Source: a virus
Length of the DNA: 29,274 nucleotides
Strand: one strand, 5' to 3'
Virus record (IMG/VR): IMGVR_UViG_3300048591_000639
Location: 1-29,274 of that record
Shown: piece after piece, positions 5,867 through 14,173 of the stretch
Layout of the letters: every line of letters starts with the position of its first letter
How positions within the stretch are numbered: position 1 is the first letter of the stretch
Translations under genes and position numbers: made by a program
Notes under the pieces: generated by a model
What the model was told of the DNA's origin: nothing
The model's database searches: none
The model's input: only the letters and a program-made list of their open reading frames with translations

Positions 5867-5903
5867 GGTGCGGACTCCATAGTGATTGGGGTCCGCAAAT
5901 GTT

Positions 5904-5925
5904 CAGGGGCGCCGAAGCGCCCCTG
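5904..5925 (-). terminator. Candidate terminator after the tail operon
   Basis: CAGGGGCGC and GCGCCCCTG form a perfect 9-bp stem. On the - strand the loop is the stable tetraloop TTCG. It lies 22 bases beyond the tail-fibre stop. The run that follows on the - strand (AACATTTG) is not a strong T-tract, so termination may be partial. Confidence 0.5.
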
Positions 5926-5946
5926 TATTCCCACTTCTGGGAATGG

Positions 5947-6498
5947 TCAGGCGAGGTCGCCCCAGACCGAGAGAGTGAACTCGTTGTTGTCGTAGGCGTC
6001 GGTGCCGTTGACCTGGATGTTAACGCCGATCTGCGTCGTGCTCGTGATCTGCCACGTGGCGGTCTTGTTGTTGTTCTGGCGGTTGGTTTCAACCGTCACG
6101 AGCGGAGCCATCGCGCTCGTGCTGGCGAACGCATCCGGGAACGTGACCGTGTAACGGCCGGTGGCATCCAGCGCAGACGTGATGCCTGCGTCGGAGGCCC
6201 AGACGATGCCGCCCCCAGCGCCGATCCGGCAGACGAACTTTGGGACGTTCTTGTTGCCAGTGCTGAACAACGCCTGCAGGGCGGCCAGCAGCTGCGCGTT
6301 GTCGGTCTTGTCACCGGTGAGCCCGGCTTCCTCGACCACCGCCATCAGCTCTTCCTGAACGGCGTTCGCCCAGTCGGCATCCACCACCGTCGCCGGCTGG
6401 CCGCCGCTCGGGTTCCCCTCAGTGAAATATCCGGGCGTTCCCGCCGCCGCCGGGGTCGGCAGGGACGCTGCAGCGGTGTCATTGTCGATGCGGTACAT
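5947..6498 (-). CDS. Tail fibre / receptor-contact protein, 183 aa
   Basis: Last gene of the tail block. The N-terminus (MYRIDNDTAAASLP) with TEGNPSGGQPATVVDADWAN and the helical QEELMAVVEEAGL at about 50-62 is typical of short phage fibre proteins that attach to the Mu gp48-type baseplate. The C-terminal 100 residues are Thr/Asn-rich and beta-predicted (VTVETNRQNNNKTATWQIT), consistent with a trimeric distal domain. ATG 6498 has GGAGG 8 bases upstream and lies 15 bases inside the end of the gp48-like gene. No separate fibre-assembly chaperone follows. A paralogous start remains downstream at 5866. Confidence 0.75.
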   Translation of the reverse strand: MYRIDNDTAAASLPTPAAAGTPGYFTEGNPSGGQPATVVDADWANAVQEELMAVVEEAGLTGDKTDNAQLLAALQALFSTGNKNVPKFVCRIGAGGGIVWASDAGITSALDATGRYTVTFPDAFASTSAMAPLVTVETNRQNNNKTATWQITSTTQIGVNIQVNGTDAYDNNEFTLSVWGDLA

Positions 6499-6512
6499 GG
6501 TGATGGCCTCCG

Positions 6513-7103
6513 TCAGGAATATCCGAAAAGCAAGATTGTGTGGGCCGGCTTGAGCTGCTCGATCGCACACTCAAGTCGCTCGTTCCCCCAGGCGCGCAGC
6601 GGCTCGCCCACTGCCGACTGGCCGACCCGGAACGAGGTGATGGTCGTCTCCGGCGCGTTTACCCGCCAGGCGAATATCCAGTCACCGTTCGTCAGCGCGT
6701 CGCCGACTGCCGACTGGCCGACACGGAACGGGCGGAACTCGGTGATCGTTACCGTGTAGCCGAGCGCGGCCGCCACCTCGATGAAGTAGGCCGCCGACTG
6801 CCCACCGGTGGACGACAGGCGCGCAACCAGGTCGGCACGGCGGTCCTGCAGCGTCTCTGCCAGCTCGCCGATGCAGTCATCCGGCAGGCCGGCCGCGCGC
6901 TCCCAGTCGGGCAGTAGCAGCAGCGTCGTCAGCGGATTGACGTCGACGGCCAGCTCCAGCCCTGCCGCATCCAGCCTCGCCCACTCCTGGGCCAGCCCGT
7001 CGAGGAGGGTGTCGATATTCGCTCCCGGCTCGCGCGTGATCGCGCGGCCTGGCGGCAGCAGGCTCTTGAGCTGGTCGCGGTACTGGTCGGCCGTGCGCGC
7101 CAT
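6513..7103 (-). CDS. Mu gp48-like baseplate/tail protein (DUF2313 family)
   Basis: A 196-aa protein with the family hallmarks. It opens with YRDQLKSLLPPGRAI and continues with a helical region including LLLPDWERAAGLPDDC. It ends with two FRVGQSAVG repeats (near residues 126 and 158) and LKPAHTILLFGYS. In Mu this protein closes the inner baseplate and links to the fibre. It lies directly after gp47 and before the fibre gene, the conserved order. The duplicated FRVGQSAVG motif is usual in this family and not a local oddity. Confidence 0.85.
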   Translation of the reverse strand: MARTADQYRDQLKSLLPPGRAITREPGANIDTLLDGLAQEWARLDAAGLELAVDVNPLTTLLLLPDWERAAGLPDDCIGELAETLQDRRADLVARLSSTGGQSAAYFIEVAAALGYTVTITEFRPFRVGQSAVGDALTNGDWIFAWRVNAPETTITSFRVGQSAVGEPLRAWGNERLECAIEQLKPAHTILLFGYS

Positions 7104-7112
7104 GTCACGACC

Positions 7113-8177
7113 TCACGGGATGGCCGAGAACGTGATCGTGCCGAGCACGGCGATCTCGCCCGTGGCGCTGGTGACGTCGGCCACCGGGTCCGTGACCACG
7201 TTGTCGGACTCGCCGGCAGCAATGGACACGGCCTCCCTGATGCGGCTCAGCAGGATAGTCCCGCCCGGCACGGCGTCGCGGCGGAACAGGTCATCCATCT
7301 CGGCAGTCACAGCGGCCTGCACGGCAGCCGTGTTCGGGCTGAGCTGGATATCAATGTCGACCACCAGCTCGGTCGGCGCCGCCACCGTCACGTCGGCCGT
7401 CACGGGCCGGCGCTCATCGATGTATTCCTGCACCGCGGTCACCTCACCGGCGTCGGGGAATATGCTCGCGTCGTCGTCGCGCACGAAGTGAATCAGGACG
7501 GTGCCGGCGCCCAGCCCGTTCTCGGTGACCCAGACCCGGGTGACGCCGGAGACCTCAAGCGCCCACTGTTCGTAGTCAGACGCCGACCCGCCCTGCGGCG
7601 GGTTGCTGATGCGCAGGAGCAGGCGCTCGCGCAGCCGCTCGTCGGATTCGCTGTCGAGGCCGCCGGTCAGGCCGCCGGTGGCCACCGTCGCCGAACTCTG
7701 CACGCCCGTGATGGGCGACACCAGAAACACGGTAGACGCGGCGTCCAGGTTGCTGTCGACGCCGGCGTCGACCGCCTCGACTGCCACCGTCGCCGAGCCG
7801 GTGGAGATCGTGCCGTCGGCCAGCGTGACGTACTGCAGACCGTCCTGGCGCTGCACGACAGTGCCGGCCGGGATGGTCGATCCGTTCGTCCCCGTGAACG
7901 TGACGTTGCCAGTCGCGTACTCGGCGGCCTTGCGGCTCAGGCCCCAGACCGCGGCCCAGCGTTCCAGCCACTCGGCTTCGGCCGTGTCGGGGATGGCCTG
8001 GCGCGAGATCCAGTCCATGTAGCCGTACAGCATGTGGGCCTCGCCCGCCGTCGACCTGGCGAGGATCCCCAGCAGCGACCGGCGCAGGACCGCGCCCTCG
8101 ACGCCCAGCACGCGGCTGGAAACGTCGGCGGTGACGCGGTCGATCAGTTCGGTCAGTGTCGGTCGCGGGAACGTCAT
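7113..8177 (-). CDS. Baseplate J family protein (Mu gp47-like)
   Basis: A 354-aa wedge protein of the contractile-tail baseplate. Features of the baseplate-J family are the N-terminal PTLTELIDRV, the AEWLERWAAVWGL segment near residue 67, and the GGLTGGLDSESDERLRERLL block followed by SNPPQGGSASDYEQWAL. The last is the most conserved stretch of the family. The C-terminal part holds the usual beta-rich domain. ATG 8177 overlaps the gp46 stop (ATGA), and the longer frame would add a non-homologous leader. Confidence 0.92.
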   Translation of the reverse strand: MTFPRPTLTELIDRVTADVSSRVLGVEGAVLRRSLLGILARSTAGEAHMLYGYMDWISRQAIPDTAEAEWLERWAAVWGLSRKAAEYATGNVTFTGTNGSTIPAGTVVQRQDGLQYVTLADGTISTGSATVAVEAVDAGVDSNLDAASTVFLVSPITGVQSSATVATGGLTGGLDSESDERLRERLLLRISNPPQGGSASDYEQWALEVSGVTRVWVTENGLGAGTVLIHFVRDDDASIFPDAGEVTAVQEYIDERRPVTADVTVAAPTELVVDIDIQLSPNTAAVQAAVTAEMDDLFRRDAVPGGTILLSRIREAVSIAAGESDNVVTDPVADVTSATGEIAVLGTITFSAIP

Positions 8178-8644
8178 GCCGCCCTCTTGGCGGCCTGGGC
8201 CGCCCACTCATAGTCGTATCGGTACCGGGCGAGATTCCCGCCCGGGCGGTAGATGTCCACCTCGATCCGAATGATACCCGTCATCGGGTAGCTGGTGCGC
8301 ACCTCGACACGCGACGCCACGCGATCCTCGACCATCCACTGCAAGGCCTCGCCGACGTATTGCTGCGCGCGCGCGAGCGTGCCCGTGGTCTGCTTTTCGC
8401 GCTCCAGCAGCCAGAGCAGGGAGCCGAGCTGGTCGCCCTCGACGTCTGGCCGGACGTCTCCCCAGTACCCGCGCAGGTCGTCCGCCGGAACGCCGGGCGG
8501 CACCTGCTCGGGCGTGGCGCGCCGGTCGCAGAACAGGGACAGGATGACGGCCGTCTCCAGGCCGTTGTCGCGCTCGAGGTCGCGGCCGTCGAGGGCGATG
8601 TCGCCGTGCCCGAAGTCGTCCAACGCCAGTGCGATATCCGCCAT
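8174..8644 (-). CDS. Mu gp46-like baseplate wedge protein (T4 gp25 class)
   Basis: A 156-aa protein of the phage GP46 family. Family features include an early Asp/Gly-rich segment (DDFGHGDIALDG), LETAVILSLFCDRRA, a GYWGD motif, LGSLLWLLEREKQT, and EALQWMVEDRVASRVEV. These proteins play the part of T4 gp25, nucleating sheath polymerisation on the baseplate. The gene sits between gp45 and gp47, and the end of one gene abuts the start of the next. A complete family length is seen. Confidence 0.9.
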   Translation of the reverse strand: MADIALALDDFGHGDIALDGRDLERDNGLETAVILSLFCDRRATPEQVPPGVPADDLRGYWGDVRPDVEGDQLGSLLWLLEREKQTTGTLARAQQYVGEALQWMVEDRVASRVEVRTSYPMTGIIRIEVDIYRPGGNLARYRYDYEWAAQAAKRAA

Positions 8645-9289
8645 TTAGACCACCACGCTCGTCTGGTTCGGGCCGGTGACGACGCCGCCATGCTTGTGGG
8701 TTTTGTCGATCCGGGTGCCGTCGCTGCGGACCTCGCCAGCGAAGTCTGCGTCGCCGGTCACGTCGAGGCCGCCGGTGCAATCGATGCCACCTGTCACGGC
8801 CAGGTCGCCGTCGATTGTAACCGTCGGCGCCGTGATCGTGACGTTCCCGACCGCGGTGACCGTGACCGATCCGCCGACGCCGGCGTCGAGGTCGCCGCCC
8901 ACCGTGGCGCTCAGGTCTAGCGTGGTGTCGACCACGATGCCGGTCCGGCTCAGGTGCACCCGCTGCCCCAGGTCGTCGTACAGCGCGACCTCGCCGGCAG
9001 CGAGGCCGGTCAGCCGGTACCGCCGGTCGTCCACTGCCACGATGATGCCGTGTTCCCGGTTGCCGGCCACGAACACCACGGCGGCGTCCGCGCCCGGGTG
9101 CGGCACGGACGTGAATCCGTAGTCCTGCATGCGCTCGACCTGGTCGCGCAGCTCGCCCTTGAGCAGCTCGATCTGATGCAGCTGTCGGCCGAGGTCGTCG
9201 CTGACCGCGCGCACCACGGCCCGGCCGATGCTCATCAGGACCCGGCGCTTGATCGGCTCTAGCATGCGCATGAAGCGGCGGTCGCTCAT
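8645..9289 (-). CDS. Baseplate assembly protein V / tail spike (Mu gp45-like)
   Basis: A 214-aa protein. Residues 1-30 are helical, 60-115 form an OB-fold-like domain, and 115-190 contain repeated short beta strands (LSATVGGDLDAGVGGSVTVT) that would form the trimeric needle. Near the C-terminus HKH at 198-200 within THKHGG is the expected apical metal-binding HxH motif of P2 gpV and Mu gp45 spikes. In the virion this spike pierces the outer membrane. ATG 9289 overlaps the gp44 stop by one base. Confidence 0.9.
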   Translation of the reverse strand: MSDRRFMRMLEPIKRRVLMSIGRAVVRAVSDDLGRQLHQIELLKGELRDQVERMQDYGFTSVPHPGADAAVVFVAGNREHGIIVAVDDRRYRLTGLAAGEVALYDDLGQRVHLSRTGIVVDTTLDLSATVGGDLDAGVGGSVTVTAVGNVTITAPTVTIDGDLAVTGGIDCTGGLDVTGDADFAGEVRSDGTRIDKTHKHGGVVTGPNQTSVVV

Positions 9290-10395
9290 CAGCCACCCCC
9301 TGCCGCCGGGAACCCCGGCCACTCGTTTTCGTCCAGCTCGGAGGCCCACGGGTTGGACTCAGCCGTCTCCGGCGCCGGCGGCTCGGGCGCGAAGGCCTGC
9401 GGGCTCACGAGCGCGAGCTGGGCCACCTGGCCGCCATCCTTGTCCATGGCATAGGTGACCTGGCGGACCAGCATGGTGCCGGCCATGCGCAGCCACGACG
9501 ACCGGACATCGACCTGCAGGTTCGGCCGCCAGAGCGCGCCGCCCGGTCGCTGACGCCAGCCGGCAACGACCACGTCGACCGATGCCGCGCGTCCGATCCG
9601 CACGTTCGCCTCCCAGGTGGCCCGCTCCTTCGCCGCGGCCGTCGTGCCGCCAGCCTCCGCCACCAGCAGCATCGGGCGCCGGCGGCCGACGCCAGGGTCG
9701 GTGGCCACGGCCTCGATGAGGGACTCGGTCTCGACGTCGGTCTCCGCGCTCCACCCCGCCTGCGCGCGCACGGTGTAGCTGCTGAACCGCTGAGACATAT
9801 CGATGCTGCCGCTGGCCGACTTGATGTTCACGCCCTGCTCGAGCACGGTCTCAGCCTGCTCGGCACCGGCACGGGTGATGAGCAGGCCGCCCAGGCCGTC
9901 CGGCATCAGCAGCAGCTTCCGCATGCGGCAGTGGCGGTCGAGAGCCTCGAAGGCGGTCTCGCCCTGCTGCAGCTTCACGACCCGGAAGCGCTCCCCCACC
10001 TGAACGTCCGCGCGCACCTTCACCCCGAAGGGGCGGGCGAGGATCTTGGCCAGCGCCAGCACGTCCAGGTCGCGCCACTCATCCGGGCTGTGCACGGCCG
10101 AGCAGTCGACCATGTCGGCCGACTTGTCGCGGCCCTGGACCGTGATGGCGTGCTCATCCTTCGAGAACGACGGCCGCCACACGTCCACGTAGCCGGTGAT
10201 CACGGTGTCGCTGCCGAGCCGGACCTCGCACTCGTCGCCCGGCACGATCGGCCATGGTTCGTCCTGCCCGGCCCAGCGCTCGACGAGGCCGAGGCTGAAC
10301 GACCCGGTGGCGGCGTCCATGGCCCTGGTCACGGTCACGCTCTTCCAGCCGGAATAGGCGCGCCCACCGACCAGAAGCTGCACCTGGTCAGCCAT
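9289..10395 (-). CDS. Mu gp44-like baseplate hub protein (gpP)
   Basis: A 368-aa hub protein. It opens with VQLLVGGRAYSGWKSVTVTR and carries the GSFSLGLVERW and PGDECEVRLGSDTVITGYVD blocks of the Mu gpP/gp44 family, which is the structural counterpart of T4 gp27. The middle has DKSADMVDCSA, and the C-terminal 30 residues are Pro/Glu-rich and probably disordered. It links the tail tube to the central spike and lies between gp43 and gp45 as in Mu. The start overlaps the end of gp43 by 8 bases. Confidence 0.9.
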   Translation of the reverse strand: MADQVQLLVGGRAYSGWKSVTVTRAMDAATGSFSLGLVERWAGQDEPWPIVPGDECEVRLGSDTVITGYVDVWRPSFSKDEHAITVQGRDKSADMVDCSAVHSPDEWRDLDVLALAKILARPFGVKVRADVQVGERFRVVKLQQGETAFEALDRHCRMRKLLLMPDGLGGLLITRAGAEQAETVLEQGVNIKSASGSIDMSQRFSSYTVRAQAGWSAETDVETESLIEAVATDPGVGRRRPMLLVAEAGGTTAAAKERATWEANVRIGRAASVDVVVAGWRQRPGGALWRPNLQVDVRSSWLRMAGTMLVRQVTYAMDKDGGQVAQLALVSPQAFAPEPPAPETAESNPWASELDENEWPGFPAAGGG

Positions 10396-11572
10396 CGCTC
10401 AGGACCTCGATGGCTCGCCCGCCAGTGATGAAGGCCGGGTGCCGGATGCTGTTCCTGGCCACGATCTCGTCGGCCCGGCTGGCATCGCCGTACAGGCGCT
10501 GCGCCAGCACCAGCGACGGCACGGTCGCCGGCGGCGTGTACGTGATCAGGTAGGGCAGGGTCGCCCCGGACGCTGGGATGGCCTTGGCCGTTCGAGCGCG
10601 CAGGGCGAGCAGGACGGCAATGGCATCGTCGTCGACCGCCTGCTCGACCTCGTCGTCGATCCGGCTCAGCACCGTGTCTCGGGCGTCGAGCGCGTCCTGG
10701 TAGGAGGCGTGGTCGGCATCGGTCTGCACCCTGGCCAGGTTGGCCACGGCCACGCGCCGGACGAGGGCGCGCAGGGCCCGGTCATTGTTGCGCTGCTGCC
10801 GCCGGCTCGGCGTGTCGGCGATCAGCACGGGATAGCCGGCGTTGTCATCGAACAGGCCGGCCAGGATGCTGTCGCTGTCGGTGAAGGCTTCGCTCACCAA
10901 GTCAATCGTCGACCGCACCTGGGCTGCCAGCCGGTCGGGCGTGGACAGCAGGTCGGAGATCTCGGCGTTCAGCGTGCGCACCGAGTAGGCGAACTCGGTC
11001 ACGGCCTCAAGGCTCTTTGTGATTCCGTTCACATTCAGGGCGGACGTCAGCGCCTGCATCTGCGCAGTGGCGGCATCGACCACGAAGCCGGCCATGCCGA
11101 GGATGCTGAACCCGTCGGCGAATGCCGCCTCCGCCGCGTCGCCCGTGTCCTTTGCCGCCTTCCGGACGGCCCGCTTGCCGTCGTTCGCCACGGCCGGGAC
11201 GATCGGCTCCCCGGCCTCGATGAACGTCATGGTGATGACGCACATGCCGCCGTCGGCCGAGCTCTCCCGGACCCGGATGCCCTTGCAGACGACCGACTGC
11301 GAGCCCTGGTACGGGTGCACGAGTTCGCCGGCGCCAGGCGTGTCGCGGCACGCCTTGATCAGGCGGTCGCGCTGACGGTCGTAGTTGTCGCCCAGCAGGT
11401 ATGCCTCGACCGAGAACTCGTCGGGCTTCCGGCCCAGATCCTCGGTGCTCGGCTTGTCGACCAGCGGGAATTCGTGGATCGCGTGCGCGCGCCCGAACCC
11501 GCTCTCGATCGAGCGGACGTAGAACTCGACGCCGCGGAAGCTCGCCTGCCGGTACCGATCGCGCCAGCTCAT
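10388..11572 (-). CDS. DNA circularisation N-domain protein (Mu gp43/gpN-like tail protein)
   Basis: A 394-aa protein. The N-terminal 120 residues match the DNA_circ_N domain of Mu gp[42 protein letters not shown], and PGAGELVHPYQG. Despite the historical name, the protein acts in the tail or baseplate of Mu-like phages. The rest is largely helical, with a C-terminal segment (about 330-394) ending in HPAFITGGRAIEVLSDG that resembles a tail LysM-like tip. ATG 11572 overlaps the stop of the DUF6527 gene. Confidence 0.88.
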   Translation of the reverse strand: MSWRDRYRQASFRGVEFYVRSIESGFGRAHAIHEFPLVDKPSTEDLGRKPDEFSVEAYLLGDNYDRQRDRLIKACRDTPGAGELVHPYQGSQSVVCKGIRVRESSADGGMCVITMTFIEAGEPIVPAVANDGKRAVRKAAKDTGDAAEAAFADGFSILGMAGFVVDAATAQMQALTSALNVNGITKSLEAVTEFAYSVRTLNAEISDLLSTPDRLAAQVRSTIDLVSEAFTDSDSILAGLFDDNAGYPVLIADTPSRRQQRNNDRALRALVRRVAVANLARVQTDADHASYQDALDARDTVLSRIDDEVEQAVDDDAIAVLLALRARTAKAIPASGATLPYLITYTPPATVPSLVLAQRLYGDASRADEIVARNSIRHPAFITGGRAIEVLSDG

Positions 11573-11874
11573 GCCTTCCTCCACTCGGGAAGCGGCACGG
11601 TCTTGCCGGCCAGCGCGTGCGTGCAGTCCGTGAGGAACCTGATCTGGCCGTCCGTCACGAAGGAGTGGCAGCACTTGGGCGTGCGCGCCTCACCCTCGTG
11701 CCACCTGAGCAGCACGCTCGGCGTGAAGGTCGGCCGGTTCGCGTCGCCGTTCCAGCCCCAGCGCGGGCCTTGCCCGCTACCGTGCTGGATGCGGTGCGGC
11801 ATGTCGCAGCCAGGGCACCAGAACATGAGGCCGTTGTCGGTGGTGTCGCGCAGGATCGGGCTGAGTTGGCTCAT
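11569..11874 (-). CDS. DUF6527-like zinc-binding protein, 101 aa
   Basis: A small protein with CPGC at residues 20-23, [20 protein letters not shown] in the middle, [14 protein letters not shown] and finally [16 protein letters not shown]. The ordered Cys/His residues suggest one zinc site. This pattern is that of a small phage/prophage family of unknown function, to my recollection DUF6527. It lies between tape-measure and gp43 genes with 4-base overlaps on both sides. Mu itself has no gene here, so this is an insertion in the Mu-type order, probably a late accessory rather than a structural protein. Confidence 0.65.
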   Translation of the reverse strand: MSQLSPILRDTTDNGLMFWCPGCDMPHRIQHGSGQGPRWGWNGDANRPTFTPSVLLRWHEGEARTPKCCHSFVTDGQIRFLTDCTHALAGKTVPLPEWRKA

Positions 11875-13406
11875 GGGGCCGCCATCGCGTAGCCGAGGTC
11901 GAGGTCGAACTCGGCGCCGCTGTTGTCAGTGGCCACCCGCGTGCCGGGCGGCAGGTTGTTCATGTCGACGCTCACCTTGACCTCGTTCCGGCCGCCCTGG
12001 GCCGTGGCCCTCCCGACCTGTTCGCCCATGCCGACGCCGGCCGGCGCCTCGCCCTCGTCGTCGCTGTTGAACCAGTCGACGGCCGCGCGCACGCCCTTGA
12101 TGGCCATGCCGAGCGGCGTCAGGTTCTCGAACGCCCACTTCAGCTTCGGCCCCAGCCAGTCGAAGAACCCGACGAACCAAGCCTTGAGCGTGTCCCAGTG
12201 CTTGATGACCATGTACGCGACGAAGGCCAGGGCCGCGACAGCAGCCACGACCCACCCGATCGGCGTTGTCAGGAACGCAATGCCCAGCGCCTTGACCGCA
12301 CCGGCAAGGGCGATCACGGCCGTGACGACCTTGAAGCTGATCACGCCGGCGATGGCGAACATCGCGGCGTCGAGCGCCCACGAGTTCTCTGTCATCCACG
12401 CCAGCAGGCTGATGAACGGTCCCAGCAGCGTGGACAGGGTGTTGATCGCGCCGATGATGTTGTCGATCCGCGCCGGCAGTTTCTCGGCGAAGGAAGCCGC
12501 CCATGCCTCGATCTGCGGCCGGTTCTTTACGATCAGCTCGGTCATTTTCTGGGCAAGCTTTGTCAGCTCGGGGACCAGCGCGGTGCCGACCGTGTTGCGC
12601 AGGCCGGTGAACGACGAGCGCAGGTCGTCGAGCGAATCGCCCAGTGCATCGCCGGCCGCCACGTCGTCGTTCCGGATCACGATGCCGAGCTCGCGCGCGC
12701 GCGCGGTCAGTTCGGCCATTCCCTTGCTGCCCTGTTTCAGGAACGGCAGCAGGTCGGCACCGCTCTCGCCGAAGATGCGGGAGGCCGCTGCCACCTGCAT
12801 GGTCGGCGACTTGAGCGAGGAGAGCTTGTCAGCCAGTTCGGGAAGCAGGGACTCCATCGTCCGCACCTTGCCCGTGGTGTCGCGGATCTGGATGCCCAGG
12901 CCGGCCAGCACTTCCTTGGCGCGGCCGGTGCCTGCAGCGGCCAGGCCGATGTTCTTTGCCCCGTCCTGGACCGCGCGGTAGAACCGCTCAGCCTCGACGC
13001 CGTTCTGCTTGGCGCCGTATGCCCAGCCCTGGATTGCCTCGGCGCTGACGCCGGTGGCCTTAGACAGGTCGTCGAGCCTGCCCGTCACGTCGGCGTAGCC
13101 GGTGACCAGCTTCCAGCTCACGGCCGCGGCCACGCCGGCGGCGGCTGTGAAGTAGGCCGTATACCGCGCCGCCGACCGCATGTGATCGACGAAGGCGCCG
13201 AAGCGCTTGTTCGCGTCGCCCAGCGCGGCCGTGAACACGGGGATGCGGGTGGCCGCGCTGAACCTGTCGAAGAGGCCGCGCGCGCCGGCAGATTTGGCGA
13301 TCGCGCCGAAGCGACCGACCGTACCAGCCATGCGTCGCATCGGGGCCGTCAGTTTGTCGACGGCCTCGATGATGACCTTTAGCGGGTACCCTTTGGACGC
13401 TGCCAC
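11871..13406 (-). CDS. Tail tape measure protein, 511 aa
   Basis: Sets the length of the tail tube and is probably ejected with the DNA. The N-terminal part ([20 protein letters not shown]) and the [20 protein letters not shown] block are typical of Mu/P2-type tape measures. Residues 345-420 form a hydrophobic, membrane-active region ([40 protein letters not shown]). The GTG at 13406 has AGGAG 8 bases upstream and lies inside the gp41 extension frame. At 511 aa it is short for a myovirus, which suggests a short tail tube. Confidence 0.9.
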   Translation of the reverse strand: MAASKGYPLKVIIEAVDKLTAPMRRMAGTVGRFGAIAKSAGARGLFDRFSAATRIPVFTAALGDANKRFGAFVDHMRSAARYTAYFTAAAGVAAAVSWKLVTGYADVTGRLDDLSKATGVSAEAIQGWAYGAKQNGVEAERFYRAVQDGAKNIGLAAAGTGRAKEVLAGLGIQIRDTTGKVRTMESLLPELADKLSSLKSPTMQVAAASRIFGESGADLLPFLKQGSKGMAELTARARELGIVIRNDDVAAGDALGDSLDDLRSSFTGLRNTVGTALVPELTKLAQKMTELIVKNRPQIEAWAASFAEKLPARIDNIIGAINTLSTLLGPFISLLAWMTENSWALDAAMFAIAGVISFKVVTAVIALAGAVKALGIAFLTTPIGWVVAAVAALAFVAYMVIKHWDTLKAWFVGFFDWLGPKLKWAFENLTPLGMAIKGVRAAVDWFNSDDEGEAPAGVGMGEQVGRATAQGGRNEVKVSVDMNNLPPGTRVATDNSGAEFDLDLGYAMAAP

Positions 13407-13788
13407 TCAGCCCACTCCTGCGCACGCGCGAACCAGAAACCAAGGTCCTCGTCGTCGAGGTTATCGAGTTCCGAGGGCCCCCAGTGGAATGAGCCTGCGA
13501 GCGCGGTCAGCCTTGAAGGCCAGTCCGCCGGCCACGCTCGACGAGCTCCCCCACGGCTTCGACGATCTCCATCCAGTCGTCGCTGTCGAGCTGGTCAAGG
13601 ATCGCCTCTTCCAGCAGCGTGCACTTGCTGAGGAAGCGCATGGTCGCTTCTTCCTGGTCGCCCTTGAGCAGGACGCGCATGTCCTTTCCGCGCGGCTTGT
13701 AGATCGTGACCATCGTGATCGTTTCCGACCCGTGCTCGACAGGCTCGCGCAGCGTGATCTGCTTGATGACCTTGCGTTCAGCTGCCAT
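13379..13788 (-). CDS. Frameshifted tail assembly chaperone gp41-E' fusion
   Basis: The -1 frame relative to the chaperone stays open upstream of its stop and continues to TAA at 13381-13379. It encodes [20 protein letters not shown] followed by [12 protein letters not shown], which looks like the E' extension of P2/Mu-type phages. The extension has no start codon of its own with a Shine-Dalgarno and overlaps the tape-measure start by 28 bases. A run of five G on the - strand (13548-13552, codons GTG GGG GAG) is a candidate slip site inside the region where both frames are open. The family is known for a programmed frameshift at this position. The exact slip site is inferred. Confidence 0.7.
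13507..13788 (-). CDS. Tail assembly chaperone (Mu gp41 / P2 gpE-like)
   Basis: A 93-aa protein of the E/41/14 tail chaperone family: [20 protein letters not shown], a KGKD-like RGKDMRVLL stretch, and the helical [20 protein letters not shown]. It coats the tape measure before the tube polymerises. ATG 13788 overlaps the tube stop, and GTG 13791 is an in-frame alternative. A -1 frameshift near the end of this gene would yield the longer product annotated separately. Confidence 0.85.
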   Translation of the reverse strand: MAAERKVIKQITLREPVEHGSETITMVTIYKPRGKDMRVLLKGDQEEATMRFLSKCTLLEEAILDQLDSDDWMEIVEAVGELVERGRRTGLQG

Positions 13789-14147
13789 CACCGGATCTCC
13801 TCACCGCTCTTGCCTTCGAACCGCACCTGGCCGTTGCCTTCCTCGGTATTGAAGGTGCCCTCGGCGGCGTACCAGGCGTTGCGCAGGACGATGGTCTTGC
13901 CGTTGCCCAGGCGCAGGGTCACGGTAGCGTCCGTGATCGACACCAGCTCCTCGATGCTGATGTCGGAGCGGTCCGTGATCTCGCCCTCGATGAAGGCGAC
14001 CTGCGGCGTTTCCTTGAAGCCGTGCGTGGTGTCGGCACCGACCACGGCCTCGCGGCGCGGCTTGCCGATGTTGTAGGTGAAGTTCCCCTTCGCCAGGTAG
14101 ATGTTGCCATCCACCTTGAGTTCGATCAGGCCTGCGACTCGGGACAT
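13788..14147 (-). CDS. Tail tube protein (Mu gp40-like)
   Basis: A 119-aa protein that polymerises into the inner tube of the contractile tail. The family pattern is clear: IELKVDGNIYLAKGNFTYNI, GKPRREAVVGADTTHGFKE, then EGEITDRSDISIEELVSITD. It follows the sheath gene by 26 bases and overlaps the start of the chaperone gene. Complete length, no oddities. Confidence 0.92.
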   Translation of the reverse strand: MSRVAGLIELKVDGNIYLAKGNFTYNIGKPRREAVVGADTTHGFKETPQVAFIEGEITDRSDISIEELVSITDATVTLRLGNGKTIVLRNAWYAAEGTFNTEEGNGQVRFEGKSGEEIR

Positions 14148-14173
14148 GGTCCTGTTCTCCGTTTAGGCGACCG

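Noticed and set aside
5378-5995. Long + strand frames over the lysis and fibre genes
   Set aside because: They are antisense shadows of - strand genes with clear family matches and lack ribosome sites.
6590-6740. Repeated FRVGQSAVG segments as a recent duplication
   Set aside because: The same two-copy pattern is usual in the gp48/DUF2313 family.
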